38,600 nt of DNA from Candidatus Levybacteria bacterium GW2011_GWA1_37_16. Its GTDB lineage: Bacteria; Patescibacteriota; Microgenomatia; Levybacterales; UBA12049. Position 1 is the stretch's first letter, and each line of letters begins with the position of its first letter. The stretch lies in the NCBI GenBank assembly GCA_943354875.1, contig CALRDJ010000004.1, positions 1 to 38,600 of the forward strand. The letters are read 5' to 3'. The notes beneath the pieces are model-generated. The model was not told the origin of the DNA. It was given only the letters and a program-made list of their open reading frames with translations, and did no database searches. Below are positions 21,488 through 29,872 of this stretch, one piece after another. Made by a program: the position numbers and the translations under genes.

Positions 21488-22490
21488 TCTTAGATACGTA
21501 TTCGATCATGTAGGTCTTCCAATAGAGTTTTTTTAGTGGAATATCATGAGCGTGCACAAATTCACGAATTTCTCCACCAAATCCCTGCTTAAACAGTGTT
21601 AAGCCAGTCCACGGATGCTTCTTCGAATCAGTAGGTGCGATGCCCCAGAAATTGTAGAGTTTCTTTCCTCGCTTCTTCGCTTCTTTTATGGCTTCCCACT
21701 GCAACACATACGATGCGGGCACATGACGATACGCAGAAGCAGATGCACCATGATGATAAATGGCCATATCACCGACGAACAAGATAATAACACCTGCAAT
21801 TATCTTTTCCTCAAATTTACAAAGCATCATGATAGCCTCGTCATTCGAGCCAAATATCTCCATTTCATCTTTTACTCCCCGATGAGCAACAAAATGCTTC
21901 CTGAGTGAAAGATCCACATATAGTCTGAGAAACGAACTCATATATTGGAGGCTTTTTGCTTTTATAATTTTTAAGTTAAATTCAGGTGCTTTTTTTATCA
22001 GATACCGGTGAGATTTCCGCATGTCCATTAACAATTGCTCTTCTGTCTTTTCCAAAGGCAGTGTCCAACAGGTCTCAGCATCCATATTATGAATAGGAGC
22101 GCTCATGTATTTCTTCTCTTTGAAAAATCTTGTTATAACTGGACTCTTGGCAAGAAGAGGACTGAGGCGGATAAACGAAACGTTTTTTTCCTTTCCCAGC
22201 TTTTTTATATACTCCATAAAGAAATCGAAAAGCGTTTCTGAAAAAGGTGCCACGACTGGACCATGACGAAGATGCAGATAGTGACCACGTCGTGCCCGTA
22301 TTACTACTATCTGACATACTCCGACCAGCTCATCGTGTTCAAAAAGCCCGAGACGAATCACTTCCATATTCAGCTTCTTTTGGACCTCTCCCCAATTCCA
22401 TGACTGAAAAAGCGGATACATCTCCACTTCTTTTTTCGATAGAAAATCTTCCCACAGTTTTTTATCAGTAATTTTACTTATTCTTTTCAT
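21471..22490 (-). CDS. FemAB/MurM-like aminoacyl transferase
   Basis: 339 residues from the ATG at 22490. Paired GNAT-like folds are expected; visible markers are Trp-Asn-Trp-Gly near residue 30, Arg-His-Gly-Pro-Val near 75, and the C-terminal Tyr-Asn-Phe-Trp-Gly-Ile with Leu-Thr-Leu-Phe-Lys-Gln-Gly-Phe-Gly-Gly that marks FemX/MurM. The family uses aminoacyl-tRNA to add bridge amino acids to the Lys of lipid II or precursors. The amino acid used cannot be told. The start overlaps the aminotransferase-like gene by 17 bases, and the neighbours are wall genes, supporting a peptidoglycan role. The in-frame start at 22523 is less likely as it lies deeper in the upstream gene. Confidence 0.85.
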   Translation of the reverse strand: MKRISKITDKKLWEDFLSKKEVEMYPLFQSWNWGEVQKKLNMEVIRLGLFEHDELVGVCQIVVIRARRGHYLHLRHGPVVAPFSETLFDFFMEYIKKLGKEKNVSFIRLSPLLAKSPVITRFFKEKKYMSAPIHNMDAETCWTLPLEKTEEQLLMDMRKSHRYLIKKAPEFNLKIIKAKSLQYMSSFLRLYVDLSLRKHFVAHRGVKDEMEIFGSNDEAIMMLCKFEEKIIAGVIILFVGDMAIYHHGASASAYRHVPASYVLQWEAIKEAKKRGKKLYNFWGIAPTDSKKHPWTGLTLFKQGFGGEIREFVHAHDIPLKKLYWKTYMIEYVSKIMKGY

Positions 22491-23712
22491 ACTCTTTAAT
22501 AGATAAAACGACTGTTTCAACATCTGCTTCTGTCATGGTAGGATAACAGGGCAAATTCACGATTTCCCGACTCTGTCGCTCTGCATTTGGACATGACCCC
22601 ATAACATACCCAACAGTTCCTAAGTCAGTTCCCTTCGGGTCGATCACTGATGAATACCAATTCCCTACATATATTCCCTTATTACGGAGAAATGCAGTAA
22701 ATTCTATTTTATTTTTCACCAACAAGGGGAAGCGTAAAAGCGGCATAGGTTTTTTCAAAATAGAGCTTACGAATTTAATAGTTTTTAGCGCTTCGATATA
22801 CTTACCTACAAACGAAGTGCGAAGAGCATTAAACTTTTCTACTCGCTTTAACTGAAAAAGAGCTACGTGAGCTAATTGGTTGGGCATAGTACGAACTTGT
22901 ACGGTATAGAAATGTCCTTTTTTTTCTTTCTCAGAAACAGGAAGCGACAAAAACTGCATATTTTGCGCCATAACGATAAGTAATTTTCCAAAAGGATTAT
23001 TATAAATAGGTAAAACAAACCAAAAGAAAAACGGATGAAATAGTTGCTGCATGGTCCAAAGAAACGAGGGATGTTTCAGACTTTTTTGATATATTTTTAA
23101 TTTCTTTCCAAGCGCTTCAGATCTCGTAATCACCATGCCCCCAAACACAGAAGAAAAAGCTTTATCTCTTCCAAAACTAAAAAACCCGGCGTCAGAAAGA
23201 CTACCTAATTTCTTTTTGTTAAAATCCCCTCCTATGCTATGAGCGCTATCTTCAATAAGAAGTAGTTTATGTTTTTTCGCAATTTCTGAAATAGCATCCA
23301 TATCTGTCGGAATACCAAATGTATGCTGAACGACTACTACTTTCGATTTTTTCGTAATTTTATTTTCCAAATCTCCTGGGTCCATCACTAATGTATCCGT
23401 GGTATCCACATATACAGGACTCGCAGAAAGAGCGGTAATAGAGTTGGGCACTACTACGCAGGTGAATGCCTGAATTAATACTTCGTCGCCAGATTTTACT
23501 CCCATGCATTTTAAAATCGCATAAAGAGCTGACCGACCACTATTAAAACTGATCGCATGACCTACCTTAAAATACGTACAAAACCATCGCTCTAACGCGC
23601 GCGCACCATCTGACTTAAAATATACACTGGGAGAAAAAAAAAGACGAAGTGCCAATATCGCATCGTTTTTCTCTACATTCGGCGCTATGGAGATGGCTAT
23701 CGGTCGATTCAT
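22474..23712 (-). CDS. DegT/DnrJ/EryC1-type PLP aminotransferase
   Basis: 412 residues, fold type I PLP enzyme. Visible marks: Asn-Ser-Gly-Arg-Ser-Ala-Leu near residue 55 (phosphate cup), Gln-Ala-Phe-Thr-Cys-Val-Val-Val-Pro near 80, Glu-Asp-Ser-Ala-His near 154-158 (the Asp that contacts the pyridine nitrogen), and Phe-Gly-Arg-Asp-Lys-Ala near 178, where Lys should form the Schiff base. Members aminate nucleotide-linked sugars. The substrate here is unknown; the position between murF and the FemAB-like gene suggests an envelope sugar or a stem-peptide precursor. The start lies two bases after the murF stop. Confidence 0.85.
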   Translation of the reverse strand: MNRPIAISIAPNVEKNDAILALRLFFSPSVYFKSDGARALERWFCTYFKVGHAISFNSGRSALYAILKCMGVKSGDEVLIQAFTCVVVPNSITALSASPVYVDTTDTLVMDPGDLENKITKKSKVVVVQHTFGIPTDMDAISEIAKKHKLLLIEDSAHSIGGDFNKKKLGSLSDAGFFSFGRDKAFSSVFGGMVITRSEALGKKLKIYQKSLKHPSFLWTMQQLFHPFFFWFVLPIYNNPFGKLLIVMAQNMQFLSLPVSEKEKKGHFYTVQVRTMPNQLAHVALFQLKRVEKFNALRTSFVGKYIEALKTIKFVSSILKKPMPLLRFPLLVKNKIEFTAFLRNKGIYVGNWYSSVIDPKGTDLGTVGYVMGSCPNAERQSREIVNLPCYPTMTEADVETVVLSIKEYEKNK

Positions 23713-23714
23713 AA

Positions 23715-25322
23715 TTAAACTACACGAGAAAGAGAACGAAAAGATTCTTTTCCTTCAAATACGACTACGTCTCCTGCTTTTAGATCTTTTGTAATAAATT
23801 CCTCAATCTCATTTGGTCGAGCAACCTGCACCAGACATTCATATGGAGTATCCGAAACACCTTTTTCTACAGACCGCAGGAAATTTCGATTTGTAAGAAA
23901 AAGATTATCGCAGACTTTAGCTATTTCTTTCGCTATACGATAGTGCTCCTTTTTACTGTTTTTTCCCAGCTCTATCATGGGCTGCAAAACTATCACTTTT
24001 TTCCCTTTATACATCTTCATATATTTAAGTGCTGAGAGTACTGACTCAGGATTTGCGTTAAAAGTGTCATCAACTACCGTCGGTCCATGAGAAAGCTGAG
24101 ATACGATCATGGTTTTTTCAATAGGTTTTAAATTTAAAACCGCTTGCTTAATATCTCGCTCAGACATCTTTAAGTGACGAGCGATATAAATAGCAGGTAA
24201 AATATTTTCTACATTATGTTCTCCGATAAGCAGCGTCTTATAGCGAGACGAGGTAGCGCCTTGCACTACGTCAAACTCTATATGTGTTTTATGAGAATCT
24301 ATATTTTCCGCAAAAATCCTAGATGACCCCCTACCCAATTCCCCTGGTAAGACATGAGTAGAATACAAAACCTTTTCTATTTTAGTCTTTTTATACAAAG
24401 AGACGGCATTATCGCTTTCACCATTAAAAAGCGCTAGACCATCTTTCGGCAAAGATTCTATCAGCTCATATTTCGCACGCATAGTATTTTCAATACTGCC
24501 AAAAAGAGAGAGATGTTGATCATTCACTGCGGTTAAAATACCAATTTTCGGATGAACCATTTGAGATAGCTGAGCGATTTCACCTCTTTTGTATGCTCCC
24601 ATCTCTACTACGAAAATTTCTGTGGTATCTTTTAGTCCTCGCAAAATCGTGGATGCTATTCCTATCGGAGTGTTATTCGTTCCCAGTGTTTTTAACACTC
24701 TAAATTTTTTGGCTAAAACTTGTGCGACAAATTCTTTCGTAGAACTCTTTCCGTAACTTCCTGTAACTCCTATAATTAAAACGTTCTTATTCTTACTTAT
24801 TTTTTTTATAGAATTTTCTATTTGTATATCACGATAAAATTCAGTTGGAAAATACAATGCTAATACGAAAAATGCAGTAAGAAAAATCACTAACCGCTCG
24901 ATAAAAAGAAGCCATACAAATCTATCCAGAGGAGGGATCATATATACCATCCATATAAGTATTCCAATTACCAGAAGCATACATATACTTTTAATGGTAA
25001 ATATTGGCCTACGTAATACATGAAGAGATATCTCCCTTAAAACCATGATACCCTGCGCAATTATGAGTACTGAAATAAATAGTTCATACCCAGTAATAAG
25101 AGAAATATTAAGAATAAAAAAGAAATATACACCAATCGTGATAATTTTTAGCCAAAGAAAAGGTGATAAGAAAAGAGATCTTCCCTGTAGTGTCTCAGTC
25201 AGATGAACATACATGCGATCAAGACGATATTCTTTTATCTGCCATAACCAAACCCAAAAAAATACAGTCCTGACAACACTCAGTAAGAAAAAAACGCTTG
25301 TAATGAAAAAAACTACATTCAT
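23715..25322 (-). CDS. murF: MurF-type Mur ligase fused to an N-terminal membrane region
   Basis: 535 residues. About 1-165 form five hydrophobic helices where MurF usually has its UDP-binding domain. From about residue 180 a Mur ligase follows: ATP loop Gly-Val-Thr-Gly-Ser-Tyr-Gly-Lys-Ser-Ser-Thr, then Thr-Asn-Asn-Thr-Pro-Ile-Gly, Glu-Met-Gly-Ala near 245, Gly-Glu-His-Asn-x-x-Asn near 365, and Asp-Asp-Thr-Phe-Asn-Ala-Asn-Pro-Glu-Ser near 413, all typical of MurF. It would join D-Ala-D-Ala to the UDP-MurNAc-tripeptide, here at the membrane. The start overlaps the alpha/beta hydrolase stop by four bases. Confidence 0.88.
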   Translation of the reverse strand: MNVVFFITSVFFLLSVVRTVFFWVWLWQIKEYRLDRMYVHLTETLQGRSLFLSPFLWLKIITIGVYFFFILNISLITGYELFISVLIIAQGIMVLREISLHVLRRPIFTIKSICMLLVIGILIWMVYMIPPLDRFVWLLFIERLVIFLTAFFVLALYFPTEFYRDIQIENSIKKISKNKNVLIIGVTGSYGKSSTKEFVAQVLAKKFRVLKTLGTNNTPIGIASTILRGLKDTTEIFVVEMGAYKRGEIAQLSQMVHPKIGILTAVNDQHLSLFGSIENTMRAKYELIESLPKDGLALFNGESDNAVSLYKKTKIEKVLYSTHVLPGELGRGSSRIFAENIDSHKTHIEFDVVQGATSSRYKTLLIGEHNVENILPAIYIARHLKMSERDIKQAVLNLKPIEKTMIVSQLSHGPTVVDDTFNANPESVLSALKYMKMYKGKKVIVLQPMIELGKNSKKEHYRIAKEIAKVCDNLFLTNRNFLRSVEKGVSDTPYECLVQVARPNEIEEFITKDLKAGDVVVFEGKESFRSLSRVV

Positions 25323-26020
25323 AAGAAATTCTCTATAGATTTTAAAAATCCTTTTGGATTTTCGTACGGCAATTTATGTCCGTATTTCTCTATGACGACA
25401 CTTTCACCATTTGCGATATAACCAGAAATTTCAGATACATCCGAAGCTGGCGTCAACTTATCCGTTTCTCCCCAAACGAGAAAAACAGGTATCGTGATTT
25501 TTTTGACATACTGTAATAAATCCTCAGAAATTACTTTTTTAAATGTTTCAGAAAGTGGTCCTGATTTGTAATAGTCCCATTCACCTATGGAAAAATACAA
25601 CACTTTTCGAATAATATCGTATGCAGTTAAAGGTATTTTCTTAAGTATTACTCTTCCTATGAAAGCCGCTATATAAGCAATTTGTTTTTTCGCACTCATA
25701 TGTCGAATTATCGGAACACCCGTCAGCACTAGCTTAGAAAAATCTTTTGGGTAAAACGCAGCTAATCGAACTGCAATTCTTCCTCCAAATGAGTGAGCTA
25801 TGACGACAGGCTTTACTATTTTATTTTTTCGCATATATGAACGAACGAAATCCACATAATCTGCCAGCTCCATGGAGGTCTTTAGCATTTTCTGTTTTCC
25901 AAATCCTGGTAAGTCTGGTATGTAAACTACAAAACCTTTTTTTCTCAACAATTTTTCTAAAGGTTCATATTTTCCCGACGACACTCCCCATCCATGTAAT
26001 ATAAGAATTGGTCTTTTCAT
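25319..26020 (-). CDS. Alpha/beta hydrolase
   Basis: 233 residues. The oxyanion region His-Gly-Trp-Gly is near residue 9, and the nucleophile elbow His-Ser-Phe-Gly-Gly near 77 (Ser). The acid is Asp in Trp-Gly-Glu-Thr-Asp-Lys near 190, and the catalytic His lies in Tyr-Gly-His-Lys near 216. There is no signal peptide, so it is cytoplasmic. The substrate is unknown; the family covers esterases, lipases and haloalkane-type enzymes. It is embedded in the wall operon, 22 bases after glmS and overlapping murF by four bases, so a link to precursor or lipid-carrier metabolism is possible but not shown. Confidence 0.88.
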   Translation of the reverse strand: MKRPILILHGWGVSSGKYEPLEKLLRKKGFVVYIPDLPGFGKQKMLKTSMELADYVDFVRSYMRKNKIVKPVVIAHSFGGRIAVRLAAFYPKDFSKLVLTGVPIIRHMSAKKQIAYIAAFIGRVILKKIPLTAYDIIRKVLYFSIGEWDYYKSGPLSETFKKVISEDLLQYVKKITIPVFLVWGETDKLTPASDVSEISGYIANGESVVIEKYGHKLPYENPKGFLKSIENFL

Positions 26021-26042
26021 AGCGATAAATACGAAACGAAGA

Positions 26043-27803
26043 TCACTTTACCGTAACGCTTTTAGCCAAATTTCGCGGTTTGTCTGGATCACAATTATTA
26101 TCTATGGCTAAAAAGTATGAGAAAAGCTGAATAGGAATAATCTGCGCAACTACTGTGGCTTCTCCCATATCTTTCACTTCTATAAAATGGTCAAATACCT
26201 CAGCATTTTTATGACTTACTCCGATAATTACTCCTCCTCTGGAGCGAATCTCAGTAGCATTAGAAATCATAGCGCTGTATGTTTCGTCATTCGGCGCAAA
26301 AACAATACACGGGGTACCTTTCGAGATGAGGGCAATAGTTCCATGTTTTAGCTCGCCTCCTGCCAGTCCTTCCGTATGAATATAACTTACTTCTTTTATT
26401 TTTAAAGCAGCCTCTAATGCGCTTGGATATGAAACACCTCGCCCTATTACATACATGTTTTTAGCATTTTTAAATATGCTAGATAATTTCTTTATATGAT
26501 CTACTTGCTCCTTCTCGAGAAGCCTATCAACTTCTTTCGCAGCATGTAATAACAGCTCCTTTGCCTTCTTGGTTTCTTTTTGTATCCCATATGCCAACAT
26601 AATAACGATAGAAAGCTTTGCTATGTATGCCTTTGTTGAGGCGACTGCTTTTTCAGGACCTGCGCCAAGAAGTAACTTATGATGTGCCATGCGATAAATC
26701 GATGAGCCGAGTACATTTGTGATAGCAACTATCTTACTTCCTTTTTCTTTCGCTCGACTGAGGGGCTCTATAACGTCGATGGTTTCTCCAGATTGGGAAA
26801 ATGCCATAATCAAACTCTTATCAGTTAAAAAATCCTCTAAATAATTAAACTCTGAAGCCACCGATGTATTAATATGTTTTTTCGCAATTTTTGAAAAGAG
26901 ATATACTCCTACCAAACATGCATGAAATGCTGTTCCAGCGCCGATAAAAAATGTCCCGACTGCATTACGCATAACCTCTGCTAGCTCTTCAATAGATTCA
27001 GTATATGTATTGGCAATATTTGTAATTACCTTCGCCTGATCATAAATCTCTTTTATCATAAAGTGCTCATGCTCTCCCTTATCTACATCTTCGACTTTCC
27101 AGTCTATTACTTCAAATTCAGGGACGATTTTTTCTCCAGTAGAGAGACTTAGAAGCTGAATACCATCTCCCAAAATAACCATCTCATTATCTTTCAAAAA
27201 CAACACCGATGTCGTATGCTTTACAATTCCAGAAAAATCGGATGCTAAATAAAAATCTCCATCTTTTTCACCCACCACAAGAGGAGAACCATTTTTCGCA
27301 GCAATAATTTCTTTCGAATCAGCATTTGCGATGACTATCGCATTTAAACCATCAAGTCTGTTGAATGAGATACGAACAGCAGTACTAAAATCATTTGTTT
27401 TTATGTTTTCCTCAATGAGGTGGACTATAACTTCTGTATCTGTTTCAGAAACAAACACATGGTCTTTTTTTAATAATTCTTCTTTTAGTATTTGATAGTT
27501 TTCTACGATTCCGTTATGAATAAGTGCAAGTTTTTTAGTGCAATCCAAATGAGGATGAGAATTCTCCCTTGTTACTCCTCCATGAGTAGCCCATCTGGTA
27601 TGTCCGATTCCTAAATTACTCTTTGGGAGATTCACTGTCGCATTACCAATTTTTCCCACATGCTTATCTATAGAAATTTCTTTTCCTACTTTTACCGCAA
27701 CGCCCCATGAGTCATATCCTCGATATTCAAGGAGTTTTAACCCATCCAGAACGAGTTCTGCTGCAGTATCTTGTTTTCCTATGTAACCAAAAATTCCACA
27801 CAT
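26043..27803 (-). CDS. glmS: Glutamine-fructose-6-phosphate aminotransferase GlmS
   Basis: 586 residues. The N-terminal glutaminase begins Met-Cys-Gly-Ile-Phe-Gly with the nucleophile Cys2, then Gly-His-Thr-Arg-Trp-Ala-Thr-His-Gly near 69. The two SIS sugar-isomerase domains carry Ser-Gln-Ser-Gly-Glu-Thr near 340 and the C-terminal Pro-Arg-Asn-Leu-Ala-Lys-Ser-Val-Thr-Val. It makes glucosamine-6-phosphate, the first step to UDP-GlcNAc. It lies seven bases after the HAD gene. I see no glmS ribozyme in the short upstream gap. Confidence 0.98.
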   Translation of the reverse strand: MCGIFGYIGKQDTAAELVLDGLKLLEYRGYDSWGVAVKVGKEISIDKHVGKIGNATVNLPKSNLGIGHTRWATHGGVTRENSHPHLDCTKKLALIHNGIVENYQILKEELLKKDHVFVSETDTEVIVHLIEENIKTNDFSTAVRISFNRLDGLNAIVIANADSKEIIAAKNGSPLVVGEKDGDFYLASDFSGIVKHTTSVLFLKDNEMVILGDGIQLLSLSTGEKIVPEFEVIDWKVEDVDKGEHEHFMIKEIYDQAKVITNIANTYTESIEELAEVMRNAVGTFFIGAGTAFHACLVGVYLFSKIAKKHINTSVASEFNYLEDFLTDKSLIMAFSQSGETIDVIEPLSRAKEKGSKIVAITNVLGSSIYRMAHHKLLLGAGPEKAVASTKAYIAKLSIVIMLAYGIQKETKKAKELLLHAAKEVDRLLEKEQVDHIKKLSSIFKNAKNMYVIGRGVSYPSALEAALKIKEVSYIHTEGLAGGELKHGTIALISKGTPCIVFAPNDETYSAMISNATEIRSRGGVIIGVSHKNAEVFDHFIEVKDMGEATVVAQIIPIQLFSYFLAIDNNCDPDKPRNLAKSVTVK

Positions 27804-27810
27804 AATTTAT

Positions 27811-28509
27811 TTAAAGATTTTTAATCGCCTCTTCTGCTTCACTCATATCTAATACTGTCGCATCAGGAAGAAATCCTTCCAGCTCGGGTTGTGCGTGTGC
27901 ATATCGTCCTCGCTTTATCCAAATAGTCCTAACTTTCGCATCTGCTTTTTTAGCAGCTGCAAGCATGATAAGCATATCATCTACATAATAAACATCATAA
28001 TCCAAATAGCGCTCAAATATGCTTTCCATCTGAGATCTTTTATCCAAATGAATATGGATATGTTCAGAACTTAAGTAACGCAAAAAGCTTACCAACTTGG
28101 TTCTCTGAAACCGATCTTCCCCCTGAGATAAGATACCAAGCTCTCCAAGCTGAGACAAGCGATCCAACACATCCATAACCTCCGCATGAACATGGAGTTT
28201 GGTATATTCAGGCTTATACAAATGAGCTACGATATCTGCTCTTTTATCCACAGATACATGAAATTTTTCAAGTATCGTATCGACAAATTTTTCTGTATCA
28301 AACATACCGGTTCCCCTCACCATAGTATCTGCAAGCTCATGGCATGACCGTACGAAATCTTCTTTTTTTTCATTATGACCAAGCTCCTCGCAAATTCTCT
28401 CAAAAAGTGTTACACGATACGCACCGGAATCAAAAACCGTATTATCTATATCCAACAAAATTAATTTTTTCTTCTGAGGCAGGTTTGAAGAATTATTTGA
28501 TGATATCAT
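27811..28509 (-). CDS. HAD-superfamily phosphatase
   Basis: 232 residues from the ATG at 28509. Motif I is Leu-Leu-Asp-Ile-Asp-Asn-Thr-Val near residue 18 (nucleophile Asp and acid/base Asp), Ser in Leu-Ser-Gln-Gly near 110 fits motif II, and Tyr-Val-Asp-Asp near 179 fits motif IV. A helical cap lies between I and II. It is a small-molecule phosphatase of unknown substrate; its position between UDP-GlcNAc genes and glmS hints at a sugar phosphate. The start overlaps the upstream acyltransferase by 17 bases; a start at 28551 would overlap by 59 and is less likely. Confidence 0.85.
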   Translation of the reverse strand: MISSNNSSNLPQKKKLILLDIDNTVFDSGAYRVTLFERICEELGHNEKKEDFVRSCHELADTMVRGTGMFDTEKFVDTILEKFHVSVDKRADIVAHLYKPEYTKLHVHAEVMDVLDRLSQLGELGILSQGEDRFQRTKLVSFLRYLSSEHIHIHLDKRSQMESIFERYLDYDVYYVDDMLIMLAAAKKADAKVRTIWIKRGRYAHAQPELEGFLPDATVLDMSEAEEAIKNL

Positions 28510-29128
28510 TATGATTATGTACTCCTCGTACCGATGTAAGTGGATACACAAGTACTTTCTTTCCCAGTATCGTACCAGGATTTAAGACTGCATTCGCTCC
28601 GACTTGCGAGTCGTCGCCGATAATAGCTCCCAACTTTCTAAGATTAGTATCGATTTTTTCATTTCCCGAAACTACTTGAATTGAATTACCGTCAAGTCGT
28701 AAGTTGGCTGTTTTTGCTCCACTTGCTACATTAACTCTATTTCCTATAATACTATCTCCAATATATCCCAAGTGTGTGCCCACCGAATCATTAAGCATGA
28801 TAGAGTGTTTTAATTCTGTGCCATGCCAAATCTTTACGTTGTCACCTGTCAGGACATAGTCTCTAATATATGCACCATGTGCTATAGTACAGTTTTTTCC
28901 GATTATCGCAGGACCCTTTATATACGCCCCTTCTTCGATAATAGTTCCCTCTCCGATAAAAACCATTTTACTTTTATCATAGTTTTGTGGCAAACCACCA
29001 TCAAATTGAGATTTGATATATTCCTCTAGCTTTGACAAAACCTCCCAAACATCTTCTACCCCATCAAAAATATCTTTGTTCGGAAACTGTGAAATATCGA
29101 AAAACTGCTCTGTTTTAAATGTGTCCAT
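28493..29128 (-). CDS. Left-handed beta-helix acyltransferase, GlmU C-terminal-like
   Basis: 211 residues. From about residue 48 hexapeptide repeats are visible (Ile-x-x-Gly-Ala-Tyr-Ile, Ile-Gly-x-Asn, Val-Gly-x-x-x-x-Tyr-Ile-Gly-Asp-Ser, Ile-Gly-Asp-Asp-Ser-Gln-Val-Gly-Ala-Asn-Ala). With the preceding nucleotidyltransferase it covers what GlmU does as one chain, so the probable reaction is acetylation of glucosamine-1-phosphate, using acetyl-CoA. The repeat region also resembles archaeal GlmU-like proteins. It follows the uridylyltransferase by 11 bases and overlaps the HAD gene. Confidence 0.78.
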   Translation of the reverse strand: MDTFKTEQFFDISQFPNKDIFDGVEDVWEVLSKLEEYIKSQFDGGLPQNYDKSKMVFIGEGTIIEEGAYIKGPAIIGKNCTIAHGAYIRDYVLTGDNVKIWHGTELKHSIMLNDSVGTHLGYIGDSIIGNRVNVASGAKTANLRLDGNSIQVVSGNEKIDTNLRKLGAIIGDDSQVGANAVLNPGTILGKKVLVYPLTSVRGVHNHNDIIK

Positions 29129-29139
29129 AATTTTTATAT

Positions 29140-29871
29140 CTAAAGTAAGTTCTCTGCTTCATGCAACTCGTCCAGCGTATTAACCCCTCTCCATTGTATA
29201 GGTCCGGCTACTACTGTTTCAATCAGCTCTTTATGGCTAATTGCTAAGTCAATGAGACTGGTTAAATAATATTCACCGGTCACATCACTTTTTTTAATTT
29301 GCGGTAAATACTTTTTAAGAAAAGCTGTTTTGAAAATATAACATGCTGGATTTACCTCTGTGATCAACCTTTGGGTGTCAGTCGCGTCTTTTTCTTCAAC
29401 GACCACAATCACGTTGCCCAGATCATCTCGAACTACACGACCCAAACCGGCTGGATTTTCCATTTCGACCGTTAAAAATGTCATCTGAGCACCTGATGAT
29501 CTATGAGTATCCACTAAGCTTCTTATAATTAATGGCTTAAAAAATGCTGAGTCGTCACCTTGCATAACAAATACATCGGTAATAACTTTCGGCAGTTTTT
29601 CCAAAGCCACTCGTACCGCATCTCCAGTACCTTTTTGCTCAAGCTGCTCTACAAATTCTATATCGTAGCGAGATAATGCCTGGATCACTGAGTCTTTTGC
29701 AAAACCTACTACTACAAAGATTTTCCGCACTCCTACCTTCAGCAACAGGTCTACCGTGTGAACGATCATGGGCTTATTCTTTAAAGGAAGCGTTACTTTA
29801 TTTACATCAGAAACCCGCATTCGCTTTCCTTGACCAGCTGCTAAAATAATTGCAGATATATCTTCTTCCAT
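29140..29871 (-). CDS. Nucleotidyltransferase, GlmU N-terminal-like (UDP-GlcNAc pyrophosphorylase)
   Basis: 243 residues, Rossmann-like NTP transferase. Signature Leu-Ala-Ala-Gly-Gln-Gly-Lys-Arg-Met near residues 10-18, then Lys-Val-Thr-Leu-Pro-Leu, Gln-Lys-Gly-Thr-Gly-Asp-Ala near 80 (GlmU has Gln-x-Gly-Thr-x-His/Asp-Ala), Gln-Gly-Asp-Asp near 104, and Glu-Val-Asn-Pro-Ala-Cys-Tyr near 187. It probably makes UDP-GlcNAc from UTP and GlcNAc-1-phosphate. The acetyltransferase half is a separate gene downstream. It starts one base after the murA stop, and murA uses its product. Confidence 0.85.
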   Translation of the reverse strand: MEEDISAIILAAGQGKRMRVSDVNKVTLPLKNKPMIVHTVDLLLKVGVRKIFVVVGFAKDSVIQALSRYDIEFVEQLEQKGTGDAVRVALEKLPKVITDVFVMQGDDSAFFKPLIIRSLVDTHRSSGAQMTFLTVEMENPAGLGRVVRDDLGNVIVVVEEKDATDTQRLITEVNPACYIFKTAFLKKYLPQIKKSDVTGEYYLTSLIDLAISHKELIETVVAGPIQWRGVNTLDELHEAENLL

Positions 29872-29872
29872 C

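Noticed and set aside
26020-26043. glmS ribozyme
   Set aside because: glmS has only seven bases between it and the upstream gene, with no room for the ribozyme upstream, and nothing like its conserved core is seen.
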